Source of the DNA: Eopsaltria australis
Taxonomy: Eukaryota; Chordata; Aves; Passeriformes; Petroicidae
DNA: 64,000 nucleotides
Direction: 5' to 3'
NCBI GenBank assembly: GCA_034509425.1
Contig: JAVTVJ010001185.1
Coordinates: forward strand, 310,001 to 374,000
The notes under the pieces: model-generated
The model's input: only the letters and a program-made list of their open reading frames with translations
Told to the model about the DNA's origin: nothing
Database searches by the model: none
Part shown: positions 43,501 to 46,912 of the stretch, in pieces
Position numbering within the stretch: position 1 is the stretch's first letter
How the letters are laid out: each line of letters starts with the position of its first letter
Program-made: the position numbers and the translations under genes

Positions 43501-46500
43501 TCCATTCCAGCCCAAATTTTCCAAGTGCCTTTCAACTTCAGATACTTAGTTCCCAGTTCTATCAATTGTACCTAGCAAGTCTCAAGTCCACAATTAATTT
43601 AATCACACACACAGAGGAAATCTGTCAAGGAAATATTTTGGTTCCATTGAAATAATTCATATCATTAATCTTTCTTTCACATATTTTTACCCCAACAAAC
43701 AATTGCTCTTTTGCAACTTTCATTATCAGTCTTGGGACCTGCACTTGTAAAGTTGCTATTGCTCACAGAGATTTTTCCCCCTCTATCTTCTGCTATTGTG
43801 GTGAGGGAAAATAATAATGATTAAAAAAATTTACAAAATCAGAACTGAATAAGCAAAAAAATGGTATAAGTGGTTACCCACTTAACAGCTTAAATACAAC
43901 CTCAGTAATAACTAGTTTAGAAGAATCCTACGTGATAAACTCCATGAGCTTTTTAAACTTTTACTCAAATATTTCAGACCTGACATGAACAAAAGAAAGC
44001 AAAGGATCTCTTCCACTGTGGACCAGTAAATGGAAAATAAAACAATTCAGCATCAGGAGAAGGACATTAAGAATAAACAGCTAAATTCTGACATCTGAGG
44101 GCTAGGTCTTCAATCATTTAGTGTGCCATACGTTACTACCACTTGCCCTCAGCAGAGAAACAACAGGCATGCTTCTTACGGTATCTTGATGCTTATGAGC
44201 CTTTTTCTATACATAAATAAAAAATGGGCTAAAAACTCTATATCAGTGTTTTCTCCAAGGAAGGTCATGCTCCACTCTACACTTCACATCGTAAAAAAAC
44301 CAAGGTCAGAACAACAAACCTGCCTCCCACTAGAACAAATACCTGAAATACCTCCTTTAAACATAACTGCACATATTCAAAAAGGTGGATACAGGAAGTC
44401 TTATACTAACTTTGCTTCAAATTTTTCAGCATTTAAGAGAAGAATCTTGATATTTTTAGCCTAAAACTGTACTATTTGAAAACACTTCACTTTCAATATT
44501 CAGTGCTGCCTATGAGAAAATATCCTGAAGCATATTGTATCTAAAAAAATTTAAAAATAACAAAACAAGTTCTTCTGTTGGACAAGGACAACTTGCTCCT
44601 CTTGTACACTCCATAACCCCGAAATATCAACTCCTTTGTTCTCAGCCATGAAAACTGGAAGCATAGAAGTCTGACATGTTTGGATTTCTTTCCATTTCTA
44701 AAATACAATTCAATAGCATTTATACTTATTAATGCTTATATCATAATTTCAGACAGGGAAAAACTATGGTCAAATTTTTTTTCTTGGATTTTCTGAAGAT
44801 TGAGTCTATCACCGTTTTCCGAAAAAGCAGAAATTAGCTTCAGCACCTTTCACTTCATAATCCTCCTGAGCAATCTCGTTAACTTAACACAGCATTTCAG
44901 AATCAGTAATAACAACAAAAACAGCCCTGAAGCAGTCGAGGATATTTCTGTTAGCCATTTTAAATCTGAGGAAAAGAAACCCATTAATAACCTTCCAGGG
45001 AAATGGATAATGAATGGAAGATGAATGCAGCTTTAGGAAATATTGTTATTACATTTATGCCAAGGAAACATTGTTACACTATGCTTATATAAAAATAGCC
45101 CTTCCGAAAGACAGACCGCAGTAATGAATATCAAAAACTACACTTCCCAATCATTCTATTCTCCTCAAAAAGAGATTCCTACTCTTCCTATCCACTGGCG
45201 ACCTCCAAAACTTTACGTCAGTTCGGCTGTAACAGGTAGAAAGTGATTCTAGTGACACGAAGTACTCCAATTATTTCCCTCAATAAAGAATGTCATCAAA
45301 ATGGCAAACTTACGACAATATATTCTGAAAGCTTACTAGCATTTCACTGTAAAGCAAACCTCCTTGTCTCTTACCAAACGGATTCCCACCACGGGCGAGT
45401 CTTTGACATCTCTGGATATGTAAAATAAGAGAGTTTGGCACAATTTGGTATCTGAACTTCCAGCTGCTGTAGTTTAAGATATCTTCCAACGTGAACTTAT
45501 AGGAAGCAAGGACACCACCGGACAACACTGCAGACACACTCAGCAGAGTCAGCCTAACCCAGGGGAAGCAGCTCTTCGCTCCAGGGCCCCAGAGCGATGC
45601 TGCAAGTAGCCAGACAAATTTAACTGCATATACCAGATAGCACAGCAAACAAACAGCAACCTTTCATTCCTTTATTTCCATCTACTCTTCCCCTATCAAA
45701 CTGGAGAGCACACCACGCCGGAGCTGGGGCAGCCATAAAAGGGAAGGTTAAAAATACCCCAGCGTGGTGCCCTCAGAAACTTTGCTGCGTCTGACTTCAT
45801 TCCTCTTCAGCCCCACGCGGAGGGAGGGTGGGAAGAAGAGCACAACACAAGTCTGTTTACAAAACAAAAGCAAAAGGAAGGAAAACGCACGCTAATAAAG
45901 ATTTTGGCCTTCACAACGCTCTCAAGTGTTTTCTGTCCACTCAAAGAACAAACATCGACAGGGAGTTCAAGCAGGCTGTGAAAACCTCAACAACACCAGG
46001 GCTGGGTATTCCAAGGTCTTCCTCAGCTCTGCCCAGGAGAGGATTTCAGCCACCCTCCTGGCTGCAAGGCAGCGCTGAGACTCCCTTCCCGAGCGAGCCG
46101 CACGTCCCGGCTGCCGTTTATGTAATCTTTTATCGCCGCCGCCACATCCCCGAGTCCCCGGACCGCCGCTGCCACACGTGCCCGCCGCCCGTCGGCTCCG
46201 CGCCCGCCCGGGCCGCCCCGCCATCGGAGCCGCCGCTCCGGACAAGTTCTGCACGCCCCCGCCCCCGCCGGGCCGGGGACCCGCGGGCCCCTCGGGCGGT
46301 GCCGCCGCCGCCGGACGGCGCTACCGGGGCGAGCCCCGCGCCCGGGGCCGCCCGCGGCCGCCGCGCCTGACGCAGCCGCTTTCGGCGCCGGGCCCTGCAG
46401 AGGCGCCGCGGCCGCGGCGGGGGACGCTCACCGTGAAGGGCTGGTCGTGCAGGCTGCCCACGGAGAAGCAGCTGTCGCCGGGGTTCACGGCGCCCGTCAG

Positions 46501-46518
46501 CACCTGGTGCAGGTTCAT
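429..46518 (-). CDS. DMXL1: DMXL1 (Dmx-like protein 1), 24 coding exons, 3' part outside window
   Basis: Large WD40 scaffold related to yeast Rav1. With WDR7 and ROGDI it forms the vertebrate RAVE-like assembly (rabconnectin-3 alpha side) that promotes joining of V-ATPase V1 and V0 sectors on endolysosomal membranes. This role is family knowledge. The sequence shows 24 exons read from 46518 down to 429; all introns are GT-AG, phases join throughout, and the sum is 6495 nt or 2165 codons. The N-terminus MNLHQVLTGAVNPGD fits DMXL1 (the DMXL2 paralogue starts MHLHQ). WD-type blades recur (FSPDGEFFATAGKDD, HPMDGSLLVWHVDW, SKHADGSLNQW, CSDGKVRFW) and are followed by the Rav1-like domain around residues 1140-1750. 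The mammalian protein is about 3030 residues, so roughly 860 are missing beyond the left edge. No disablement is seen. Expression is expected from the CpG-island promoter around 46.1-46.9 kb. Confidence 0.96.
1520..3569 (-). other. DMXL1 intron 23
   Basis: 2.05-kb intron. It holds a probable retroviral LTR fragment in its middle (about 2330-2640). The remainder shows no coding potential. Confidence 0.85.
2330..2640 (+). mobile_element. probable endogenous-retrovirus LTR fragment
   Basis: Has an LTR-like order of signals on the + strand: TTATAAAT (2467-2474), AATAAA (2549-2554) about 80 bp later, then a T-rich, TCTG-containing stretch and a terminal region ending near TTATACAAC, followed by TGGTGAC, which could be a primer-site remnant. 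Both ends are uncertain and no target-site duplication was found. The wording resembles avian ERVL-type LTRs from memory only. Confidence 0.4.
3570..3822 (-). CDS. DMXL1: DMXL1 exon 23 (residues 1718-1801 plus one base)
   Basis: Begins VCLEKLHDIQLALVISRLYE and runs through FLRSMAYWILEDYSKALDTL to EDEG plus G; phase 0 to 1, donor GTAAGA. It ends the Rav1-like helical domain. The middle (SSTYKSVLQKRVLGSVSTGK) is less conserved. Confidence 0.95.
3823..4581 (-). other. DMXL1 intron 22
   Basis: 759-bp intron. AT-rich, no recognised element. Confidence 0.85.
4582..4747 (-). CDS. DMXL1: DMXL1 exon 22 (residues 1662-1717)
   Basis: Completes Arg, then SQKDTKMTQFFGNNFTEDRW and RKAALKNAFSLLGKQRFEHS up to GHLKDAVE; phase 2 to 0, donor GTAATA. 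Helical repeats of the Rav1-like domain; the A-A-FFLLAG core is conserved. Confidence 0.96.
4748..5393 (-). other. DMXL1 intron 21
   Basis: 646-bp intron; nothing recognised. Confidence 0.85.
5394..5491 (-). CDS. DMXL1: DMXL1 exon 21 (residues 1630-1661 plus two bases)
   Basis: Encodes VAKAAFQRNNDPLDAAIFYL and AMKKKAVIWGLY plus AG; phase 0 to 2. The donor GTATTC is weak. DPLDAAIFYLAMKKK..WGLYR is one of the most conserved stretches of the Rav1 family. Confidence 0.96.
5492..6645 (-). other. DMXL1 intron 20
   Basis: 1154-bp intron. Contains an A-rich stretch with AAACCC runs ending in a 17-A tract (6174-6190), read as poly-T on the transcribed strand. No gene. Confidence 0.85.
6646..6815 (-). 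CDS. DMXL1: DMXL1 exon 20 (residues 1573-1629)
   Basis: Completes Gly, then LSTSHFAWAFHSVAEEELLS and MGVGWWVRNIHSLRKCIEK; phase 1 to 0, donor GTAAAC. SHFAWAFHS and GVGWWVRN are strongly conserved Rav1-domain motifs shared even with distant relatives. Confidence 0.96.
6816..8103 (-). other. DMXL1 intron 19
   Basis: 1288-bp intron; no recognised element. Confidence 0.85.
8104..8214 (-). CDS. DMXL1: DMXL1 exon 19 (residues 1536-1572 plus one base)
   Basis: Completes Gly, then GETLDECGLKFLLAVRLHTF and LTTALPPVHRAQLLHQ plus G; phase 1-1, donor GTAACT. A core helical part of the Rav1-like domain. An open frame on the opposite strand overlaps this exon and is taken to be a shadow. Confidence 0.95.
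8215..8793 (-). other. DMXL1 intron 18
   Basis: 579-bp intron. Contains a short direct repeat of ATATTTAACTTGGAA near 8750-8780, just beyond the exon 18 donor. Confidence 0.85.
8794..10491 (-). CDS. DMXL1: DMXL1 exon 18, large (residues 970-1535 plus one base)
   Basis: A 1698-bp exon, the largest here. Residues about 985-1001 form the blade YLLATSCSDGKVRFWRC. VHLDWMSREDGSHILTVGIG (about 1143-1162) opens the Rav1-like C-terminal domain, with SLSWVRDGILVVGMDCEMHV near 1221-1240. A basic, Ser-rich region (KRTLTRSMTSLAQKLSGKRS, about 1283-1302) follows, then HPYQLLELMDLGKVRRAKAI (about 1330-1349), an acidic/serine linker, and YFGPEHAQVLSRHLLHSSLP (about 1484-1503). Phase 1-1; donor GTAAGT. Confidence 0.97.
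10492..11139 (-). other. DMXL1 intron 17
   Basis: 648-bp AT-rich intron; nothing recognised. Confidence 0.85.
11140..11364 (-). CDS. DMXL1: DMXL1 exon 17 (residues 895-969 plus one base)
   Basis: Completes Asp, then EKIGSNLPEEATQAEESYFS and a Ser/Thr/Gln-rich linker, ending with the conserved MPEGVEIISVKPSA plus G; phase 1-1. The donor GTTTGT is weak. This is the fastest-evolving linker of the N-terminal half; assignment rests on the conserved end and phase continuity. Confidence 0.92.
11365..12598 (-). other. DMXL1 intron 16
   Basis: 1234-bp intron. A minus-strand open frame at 12151-12336 ends in a TAA seven bases before an AAG|GTGAGA donor-like site, so it is not accepted as an exon. Confidence 0.8.
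12599..12715 (-). CDS. DMXL1: DMXL1 exon 16 (residues 856-894 plus one base)
   Basis: Completes Gly, then NQQNGFSEKFYLIVIEYTQN and YSLLHMWHLHLKSIPVSI plus G; phase 1-1, donor GTAAGC. LLHMWHLHLKS is a WD strand. Found by hand: no ATG-started ORF covers it. Confidence 0.93.
12716..14436 (-). other. DMXL1 intron 15
   Basis: 1.72-kb intron; no repeat or exon recognised. Confidence 0.85.
14437..14539 (-). CDS. DMXL1: DMXL1 exon 15 (residues 822-855 plus one base)
   Basis: Encodes HGRKTQLFHVFQEDFILNNQ and a lysine-rich tail EKDMPSKKNNLSDS plus G; phase 0 to 1, donor GTAAAG. The first 20 residues are conserved, the tail is not. Confidence 0.94.
14540..14843 (-). other. DMXL1 intron 14
   Basis: 304-bp intron; nothing recognised. 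Confidence 0.85.
14844..14933 (-). CDS. DMXL1: DMXL1 exon 14 (residues 792-821)
   Basis: Exactly 30 codons, KYVGEVFNIISQQSTARPGC then IIELDAITEL; phase 0-0, donor GTAAGA. Nearly identical to the mammalian block. Confidence 0.96.
14934..15500 (-). other. DMXL1 intron 13
   Basis: 567-bp intron; nothing recognised. Confidence 0.85.
15501..15622 (-). CDS. DMXL1: DMXL1 exon 13 (residues 751-791)
   Basis: Completes Gly, then AYCNSPSACFVASDGQLLRL and YQAVIDAKKLLCELSNPEIS; phase 1 to 0, donor GTAAGT. FVASDGQ..RLYQA is a WD-blade strand pair, conserved in DMXL1. Confidence 0.95.
15623..16158 (-). other. DMXL1 intron 12
   Basis: 536-bp intron with a 16-A tract at 15686-15701 (poly-T in the transcript, about 60 bp upstream of exon 13, where it lengthens the pyrimidine-rich region). 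Confidence 0.85.
16159..16843 (-). CDS. DMXL1: DMXL1 exon 12 (residues 523-750 plus one base)
   Basis: 685-bp exon from VSFVSRIPVAFPTGD to WLPTLIPSYCL plus G; phase 0 to 1, donor GTGAGT. It contains the conserved segments MYACTKNVDLAIQQGKQ, FTPNVMMISKHADGSLNQW, HKSRYCGHRFHLNDLACHS and SELILWRVDPVGPLSFSGG. The least conserved stretch is ISPDVEKAIQANDSLKSQ near residue 662. It carries several WD-like blades. Confidence 0.97.
16938..17191 (-). CDS. DMXL1: DMXL1 exon 11 (residues 438-522)
   Basis: Completes Glu, continues with a charged loop (ADENGDEQKGNQEKKEL), then DHEIEVLLSEWSKNADMLFS and HPMDGSLLVWHVDWLDEYQ; ends phase 0. The donor GTACTT is weak and the following intron is only 94 bp, suggesting recognition by intron definition. 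A TA/CA microsatellite begins 12 bp upstream of its acceptor. Confidence 0.95.
17192..17947 (-). other. DMXL1 intron 10
   Basis: 756-bp intron. Apart from the TA/CA microsatellite beside exon 11, it is unique AT-rich DNA. Confidence 0.85.
17203..17290. repeat. compound TA/CA microsatellite
   Basis: Alternating TA and CA dinucleotides (longest uninterrupted TA run about 17220-17236), starting 12 bp upstream of the exon 11 acceptor on the gene strand. Length variation here would change the region used for branch-point and pyrimidine-tract recognition. Confidence 0.9.
17948..18160 (-). CDS. DMXL1: DMXL1 exon 10 (residues 367-437 plus one base)
   Basis: Begins by completing Asp, then IPLLPSITSLSLGENEE, PFVVHWLNNKELHFTLSM and a polar tail to MDGRSEE plus G; phase 1 to 1, donor GTAAAA. 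The VVHWLNNKELHF blade is strongly conserved; the acidic tail is a variable inter-blade loop. Confidence 0.95.
20182..20805 (+). mobile_element. solo LTR of an endogenous retrovirus, antisense to DMXL1
   Basis: About 620 bp beginning TGATGGTTTTGGCTGGGGTT and ending near ATTAAATCATGACA. On the + strand it has a TATATAAAG promoter-type box (about 20454-20462), a triplicated TTTTCCCTATTAAA region that probably includes the polyadenylation signal (20622-20683), and a pyrimidine-rich tail with CTGCAGGGAGTGAGC. Six-bp TAGCTA copies flank it (20176-20181 and 20806-20811), which fits a target-site duplication, though one terminal base is unassigned. No internal retroviral genes are present. I recall this LTR type as common in songbird genomes; family name not assigned. 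Confidence 0.82.
20622..20683 (+). repeat. threefold ~21-24 bp repeat within the LTR
   Basis: TTTTGTTTTCCCTATTAAAT occurs exactly at 20622-20641 and again at 20646-20665, with a third diverged copy at about 20665-20683. Each copy carries TATTAAA, so the LTR polyadenylation region looks amplified. Confidence 0.85.
21977..22145 (-). CDS. DMXL1: DMXL1 exon 9 (residues 311-366 plus one base)
   Basis: Encodes LNLRHFRRGRRRSGAVVAH and continues to ALCHFHIAASINPAT plus G; phase 0 to phase 1, donor GTAAGA. The basic RRGRRRS stretch and histidine-rich segment are typical of DMXL1 and DMXL2. Confidence 0.95.
22146..23609 (-). other. DMXL1 intron 8
   Basis: 1.46-kb intron; no recognised element. Confidence 0.85.
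23610..23799 (-). CDS. DMXL1: DMXL1 exon 8 (residues 247-310)
   Basis: The first base completes Arg, then GAVCNVLLTCCKDNVCRLW (a blade ending in RLW) and a polar loop ending KEKVQSALE; phase 0 end, donor GTAAGA. It matches the conserved DMXL1 block around residue 260. The frame is not in an ATG-started ORF of useful length, so it was found by hand. Confidence 0.94.
23800..25196 (-). other. DMXL1 intron 7
   Basis: 1.4-kb AT-rich intron; nothing recognised. Confidence 0.85.
25197..25372 (-). CDS. DMXL1: DMXL1 exon 7 (residues 189-246 plus two bases)
   Basis: Starts DDCLVKVWYNTESWRSAV, completing the blade begun in exon 6 (D-x-x-VKVW is the WD dipeptide position). It ends FSWRKTSKFMP plus CG in phase 2. 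The donor GTCAGT is slightly off consensus but is the only site keeping phase with exon 8. Confidence 0.95.
25373..27996 (-). other. DMXL1 intron 6
   Basis: 2.6-kb intron. A plus-strand open frame at 27337-27639 has no similarity I recognise and is treated as chance. No repeat recognised. Confidence 0.85.
27997..28063 (-). CDS. DMXL1: DMXL1 exon 6 (residues 166-188)
   Basis: A short 67-bp exon. Its first base completes Lys with exon 5, then TASQVCLMKFSPDGEFFATA and GK; ends in phase 0, donor GTAAGC. FSPDGEFFATAGK is the classic inner strand of a WD40 blade. Confidence 0.95.
28064..30260 (-). other. DMXL1 intron 5
   Basis: 2.2-kb intron containing the candidate cassette exon at 29199-29312; the rest is unremarkable. 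Confidence 0.85.
29199..29312 (-). other. candidate in-frame cassette exon of DMXL1, intron 5
   Basis: 114 bp bounded by a T-rich tract plus AAG acceptor (29313-29314) and an ACA|GTGAGT donor (29198-29197). Entered in phase 2 from exon 5 it reads K then 37 sense codons beginning HLWVLISQPNKRSQ and ending VAVVKII, and closes to Q with exon 6 in phase 2. The other two frames contain stops. I know no counterpart in the mammalian protein, where exon 5 joins exon 6 directly. It could be an alternative exon, a relic, or chance. Confidence 0.3.
30261..30387 (-). CDS. DMXL1: DMXL1 exon 5 (residues 124-165 plus two bases)
   Basis: Encodes GTRLLTGSSCLQLWSNV and ends GEWTCIWQC plus AA, so the exon starts in phase 1 and ends in phase 2; donor GTAAGA. 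The middle (PLENPSDNDCTERADV) is a low-conservation loop. The acceptor directly abuts a 168-bp tandem duplication (30391-30722). A candidate in-frame cassette exon lies in the following intron. Confidence 0.95.
30388..31051 (-). other. DMXL1 intron 4
   Basis: 664-bp intron; half of it is the 168-bp tandem duplication adjoining exon 5. Confidence 0.85.
30391..30722. repeat. 168-bp tandem duplication next to exon 5 acceptor
   Basis: Copy 1 starts at 30391 (GAATAAACATTTATGAAAAT) and copy 2 at 30559 (GAACAAACACTTATGAAAAT). They share AACTATAGATTTTGT, AGCTGAAACTGCAGAAAAA and TCTGGCAGA blocks in order, with scattered substitutions and 1-2 bp indels. The first copy begins two bases from the exon 5 acceptor dinucleotide, so the splice-site upstream region itself was duplicated. 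Confidence 0.9.
31052..31130 (-). CDS. DMXL1: DMXL1 exon 4 (residues 98-123 plus one base)
   Basis: Encodes VLHYQWQKNAQISLEAIAHN then LTWDPT and the first base of a Gly codon completed in exon 5; donor GTACGA, acceptor AG. The LTWDPTG strand is a WD40 hallmark and matches DMXL1. Confidence 0.95.
31131..33189 (-). other. DMXL1 intron 3
   Basis: 2.06-kb intron with a 16-T tract near 31562 and a possible ancient SINE-like segment near 32570-32665; no exon. Confidence 0.8.
32570..32665 (+). repeat. possible ancient MIR/CORE-SINE relic
   Basis: Contains GGTTAAGTAACTTGCCCTAA (about 32582-32601), which matches the well-known MIR core word except at its end. It is followed at roughly the right spacing by GATTCTGGA and a TCACTAAACCACTGT stretch resembling the MIR tail. 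Too diverged to be sure by eye. Confidence 0.35.
33190..33267 (-). CDS. DMXL1: DMXL1 exon 3 (residues 72-97)
   Basis: Encodes 26 residues, IAASYGKVICIFEPVSV through NSSHHN; phase 0-0, donor GTAAGT. The first half (AASYG..ICIFEP) is the conserved blade strand; the tail is the variable loop before exon 4. Confidence 0.95.
33268..36549 (-). other. DMXL1 intron 2
   Basis: 3.3-kb intron. Contains a decayed CR1 fragment (about 34800-35150) and two short hairpins (35926-35950, 36119-36143). No exon seen. Confidence 0.85.
34800..35150 (+). mobile_element. decayed CR1 LINE fragment, plus orientation
   Basis: CACCCTCAGCAAGTTCTCTG with ATGACACCAGGCTG (about 34808-34841), then CACCTAGAGTACCACACCCA (about 35010-35030) and a GAGTACTTCTCCTATGAAGA region (about 35100-35120). 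These follow the order of the CR1 ORF2 3' coding part. Internal deletions and stops show it is dead. Confidence 0.55.
36550..36675 (-). CDS. DMXL1: DMXL1 exon 2 (residues 30-71)
   Basis: Encodes 42 residues starting AYASGCDIVVLGTDFERL and ending CSMQQGK; phase 0 at both ends, donor GTATGT, acceptor AG at 36677-36676. This is the first propeller blade region, highly conserved between DMXL1 orthologues. It lies 9.8 kb from exon 1, the largest intron in the window. Confidence 0.96.
38713..39490 (-). mobile_element. CR1 LINE, 5'-truncated 3' end
   Basis: The left end AATCATAGAAT is the reverse of the CR1 3' terminal ATTCTATGATT unit. It is followed by GGAAGGGACCTTAAAGATCA, GCCCCATCCAACCTGGCCTT, CAGTAAAGAATTTCTTTCTA and CCCCCAAGTCCTTCTC blocks in CR1 order. 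About 780 bp survive, in the same orientation as DMXL1. Truncated before most of ORF2; not active. Confidence 0.92.
39731..40170 (-). mobile_element. CR1 LINE fragment, second subfamily
   Basis: Starts CAGAATATCCTGAGCTAGAA and continues with GGGACCCACAAAGATCA, TTGAGCTCTGTCAGG, CCCTGGGGAGCCTGTTCCAG and CTTCAGGCCATTCCCTAGAG, all standard CR1 3' words. It is distinct from the element just to its left, so it is a separate insertion, same orientation. Confidence 0.85.
40348..40366. repeat. AAT triplet microsatellite
   Basis: About six uninterrupted AAT units in intron 1. Confidence 0.9.
41569..41620. repeat. TA/TG-type microsatellite
   Basis: TATGTATGTATATATATATA run (41570-41589) followed by a second short TA run (about 41609-41617). 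Confidence 0.85.
42576..42616. repeat. GATA/TA microsatellite
   Basis: Interspersed AGATAGATATATATAGATAT units, TA-rich, in intron 1. Confidence 0.85.
43193..43209. repeat. poly-A tract, 17 bp
   Basis: Uninterrupted adenines in intron 1; no element body recognised next to it. Confidence 0.85.
46432..46518 (-). CDS. DMXL1: DMXL1 exon 1 (residues 1-29), start codon
   Basis: ATG at 46518-46516 sits in a fair Kozak context (CCGCCATGA, G at -3). The 29 codons read MNLHQVLTGAVNPGD and end HDQPFT before a GTGAGC donor, phase 0. The start is chosen because it begins the conserved DMXL N-terminus and joins in frame to exon 2. The exon lies inside the CpG island; non-coding first-exon sequence must extend to the right, but the transcription start is not visible. 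Confidence 0.95.
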
Positions 46519-46675
46519 GGCGGAGGGCGCGGCCGCTCGGCCACCGCCGCCTGTCCCCCCGCGCCCGGCGGCGGCGGAGGCGGCGCTTGCTGGGGGCGGG
46601 GCGGGCGCGGCGCATGCCCGGCCCGGCCTCCGTCCCTGGGCTGCGCTGAGGGCTCTGTTCGCGCCGTGGGGACCT

Positions 46676-46719
46676 TGACTTTCCTGTTAAAATAACCTGA
46701 CTTTCCTGTCAAAATAGCC
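46676..46719. repeat. 22-bp tandem direct repeat upstream of the promoter
   Basis: Two adjacent 22-bp units beginning TGACTTTCCTG (46676-46697 and 46698-46719), differing at two positions. They are AT-rich, at the point where the CpG island drops briefly, about 160-200 bp upstream of the start codon. Confidence 0.75.
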
Positions 46720-46902
46720 CTGTAGAATGCTGCTGCCGAGCCGGAGTCAGGCGGTGGTGACGGAGCGGGCTCGAAACCTGCCGAGCCGCTGCGCCTTCCG
46801 CCCGCCGGGGCCGACAGCGGGGACCGAGCGCATCCCCTCCCAGCCCCTTCCTCAAGGGCAGGGACTCAGCCGCAGCCCTCCCGCCGGGCAATGACAACGG
46901 GA

Positions 46903-46912
46903 ACCACGTGGT
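46903..46912. promoter_or_regulatory. palindromic E-box ACCACGTGGT
   Basis: A 10-bp perfect palindrome with CACGTG core, about 385 bp upstream of the start codon at the island edge. USF, MYC/MAX and TFEB/TFE3 bind such cores. The flanks do not match the extended CLEAR form exactly (GTCACGTGAC). Confidence 0.4.

Larger units (their letters stand above)
36676..46431 (-). other. DMXL1 intron 1
   Basis: 9.76-kb first intron. Contains two CR1 fragments (38713-39490 and 39731-40170), an AAT triplet run, two TA-type microsatellites, a 17-A tract, and at its right end the CpG island. No exon could be supported. Confidence 0.85.

Noticed and set aside
45828..46370. 180-codon plus-strand open frame over the CpG island
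   Set aside because: Arg/Pro/Ala-rich product is what GC-rich DNA gives in any frame; no family resemblance.
429..46518. Gene could be DMXL2 rather than DMXL1
   Set aside because: The N-terminus MNLHQ, the LHLKS...VS linker and exon 24 content (DWSQP motifs, RRLFFTTAYAHLKAG) fit DMXL1 better than DMXL2.
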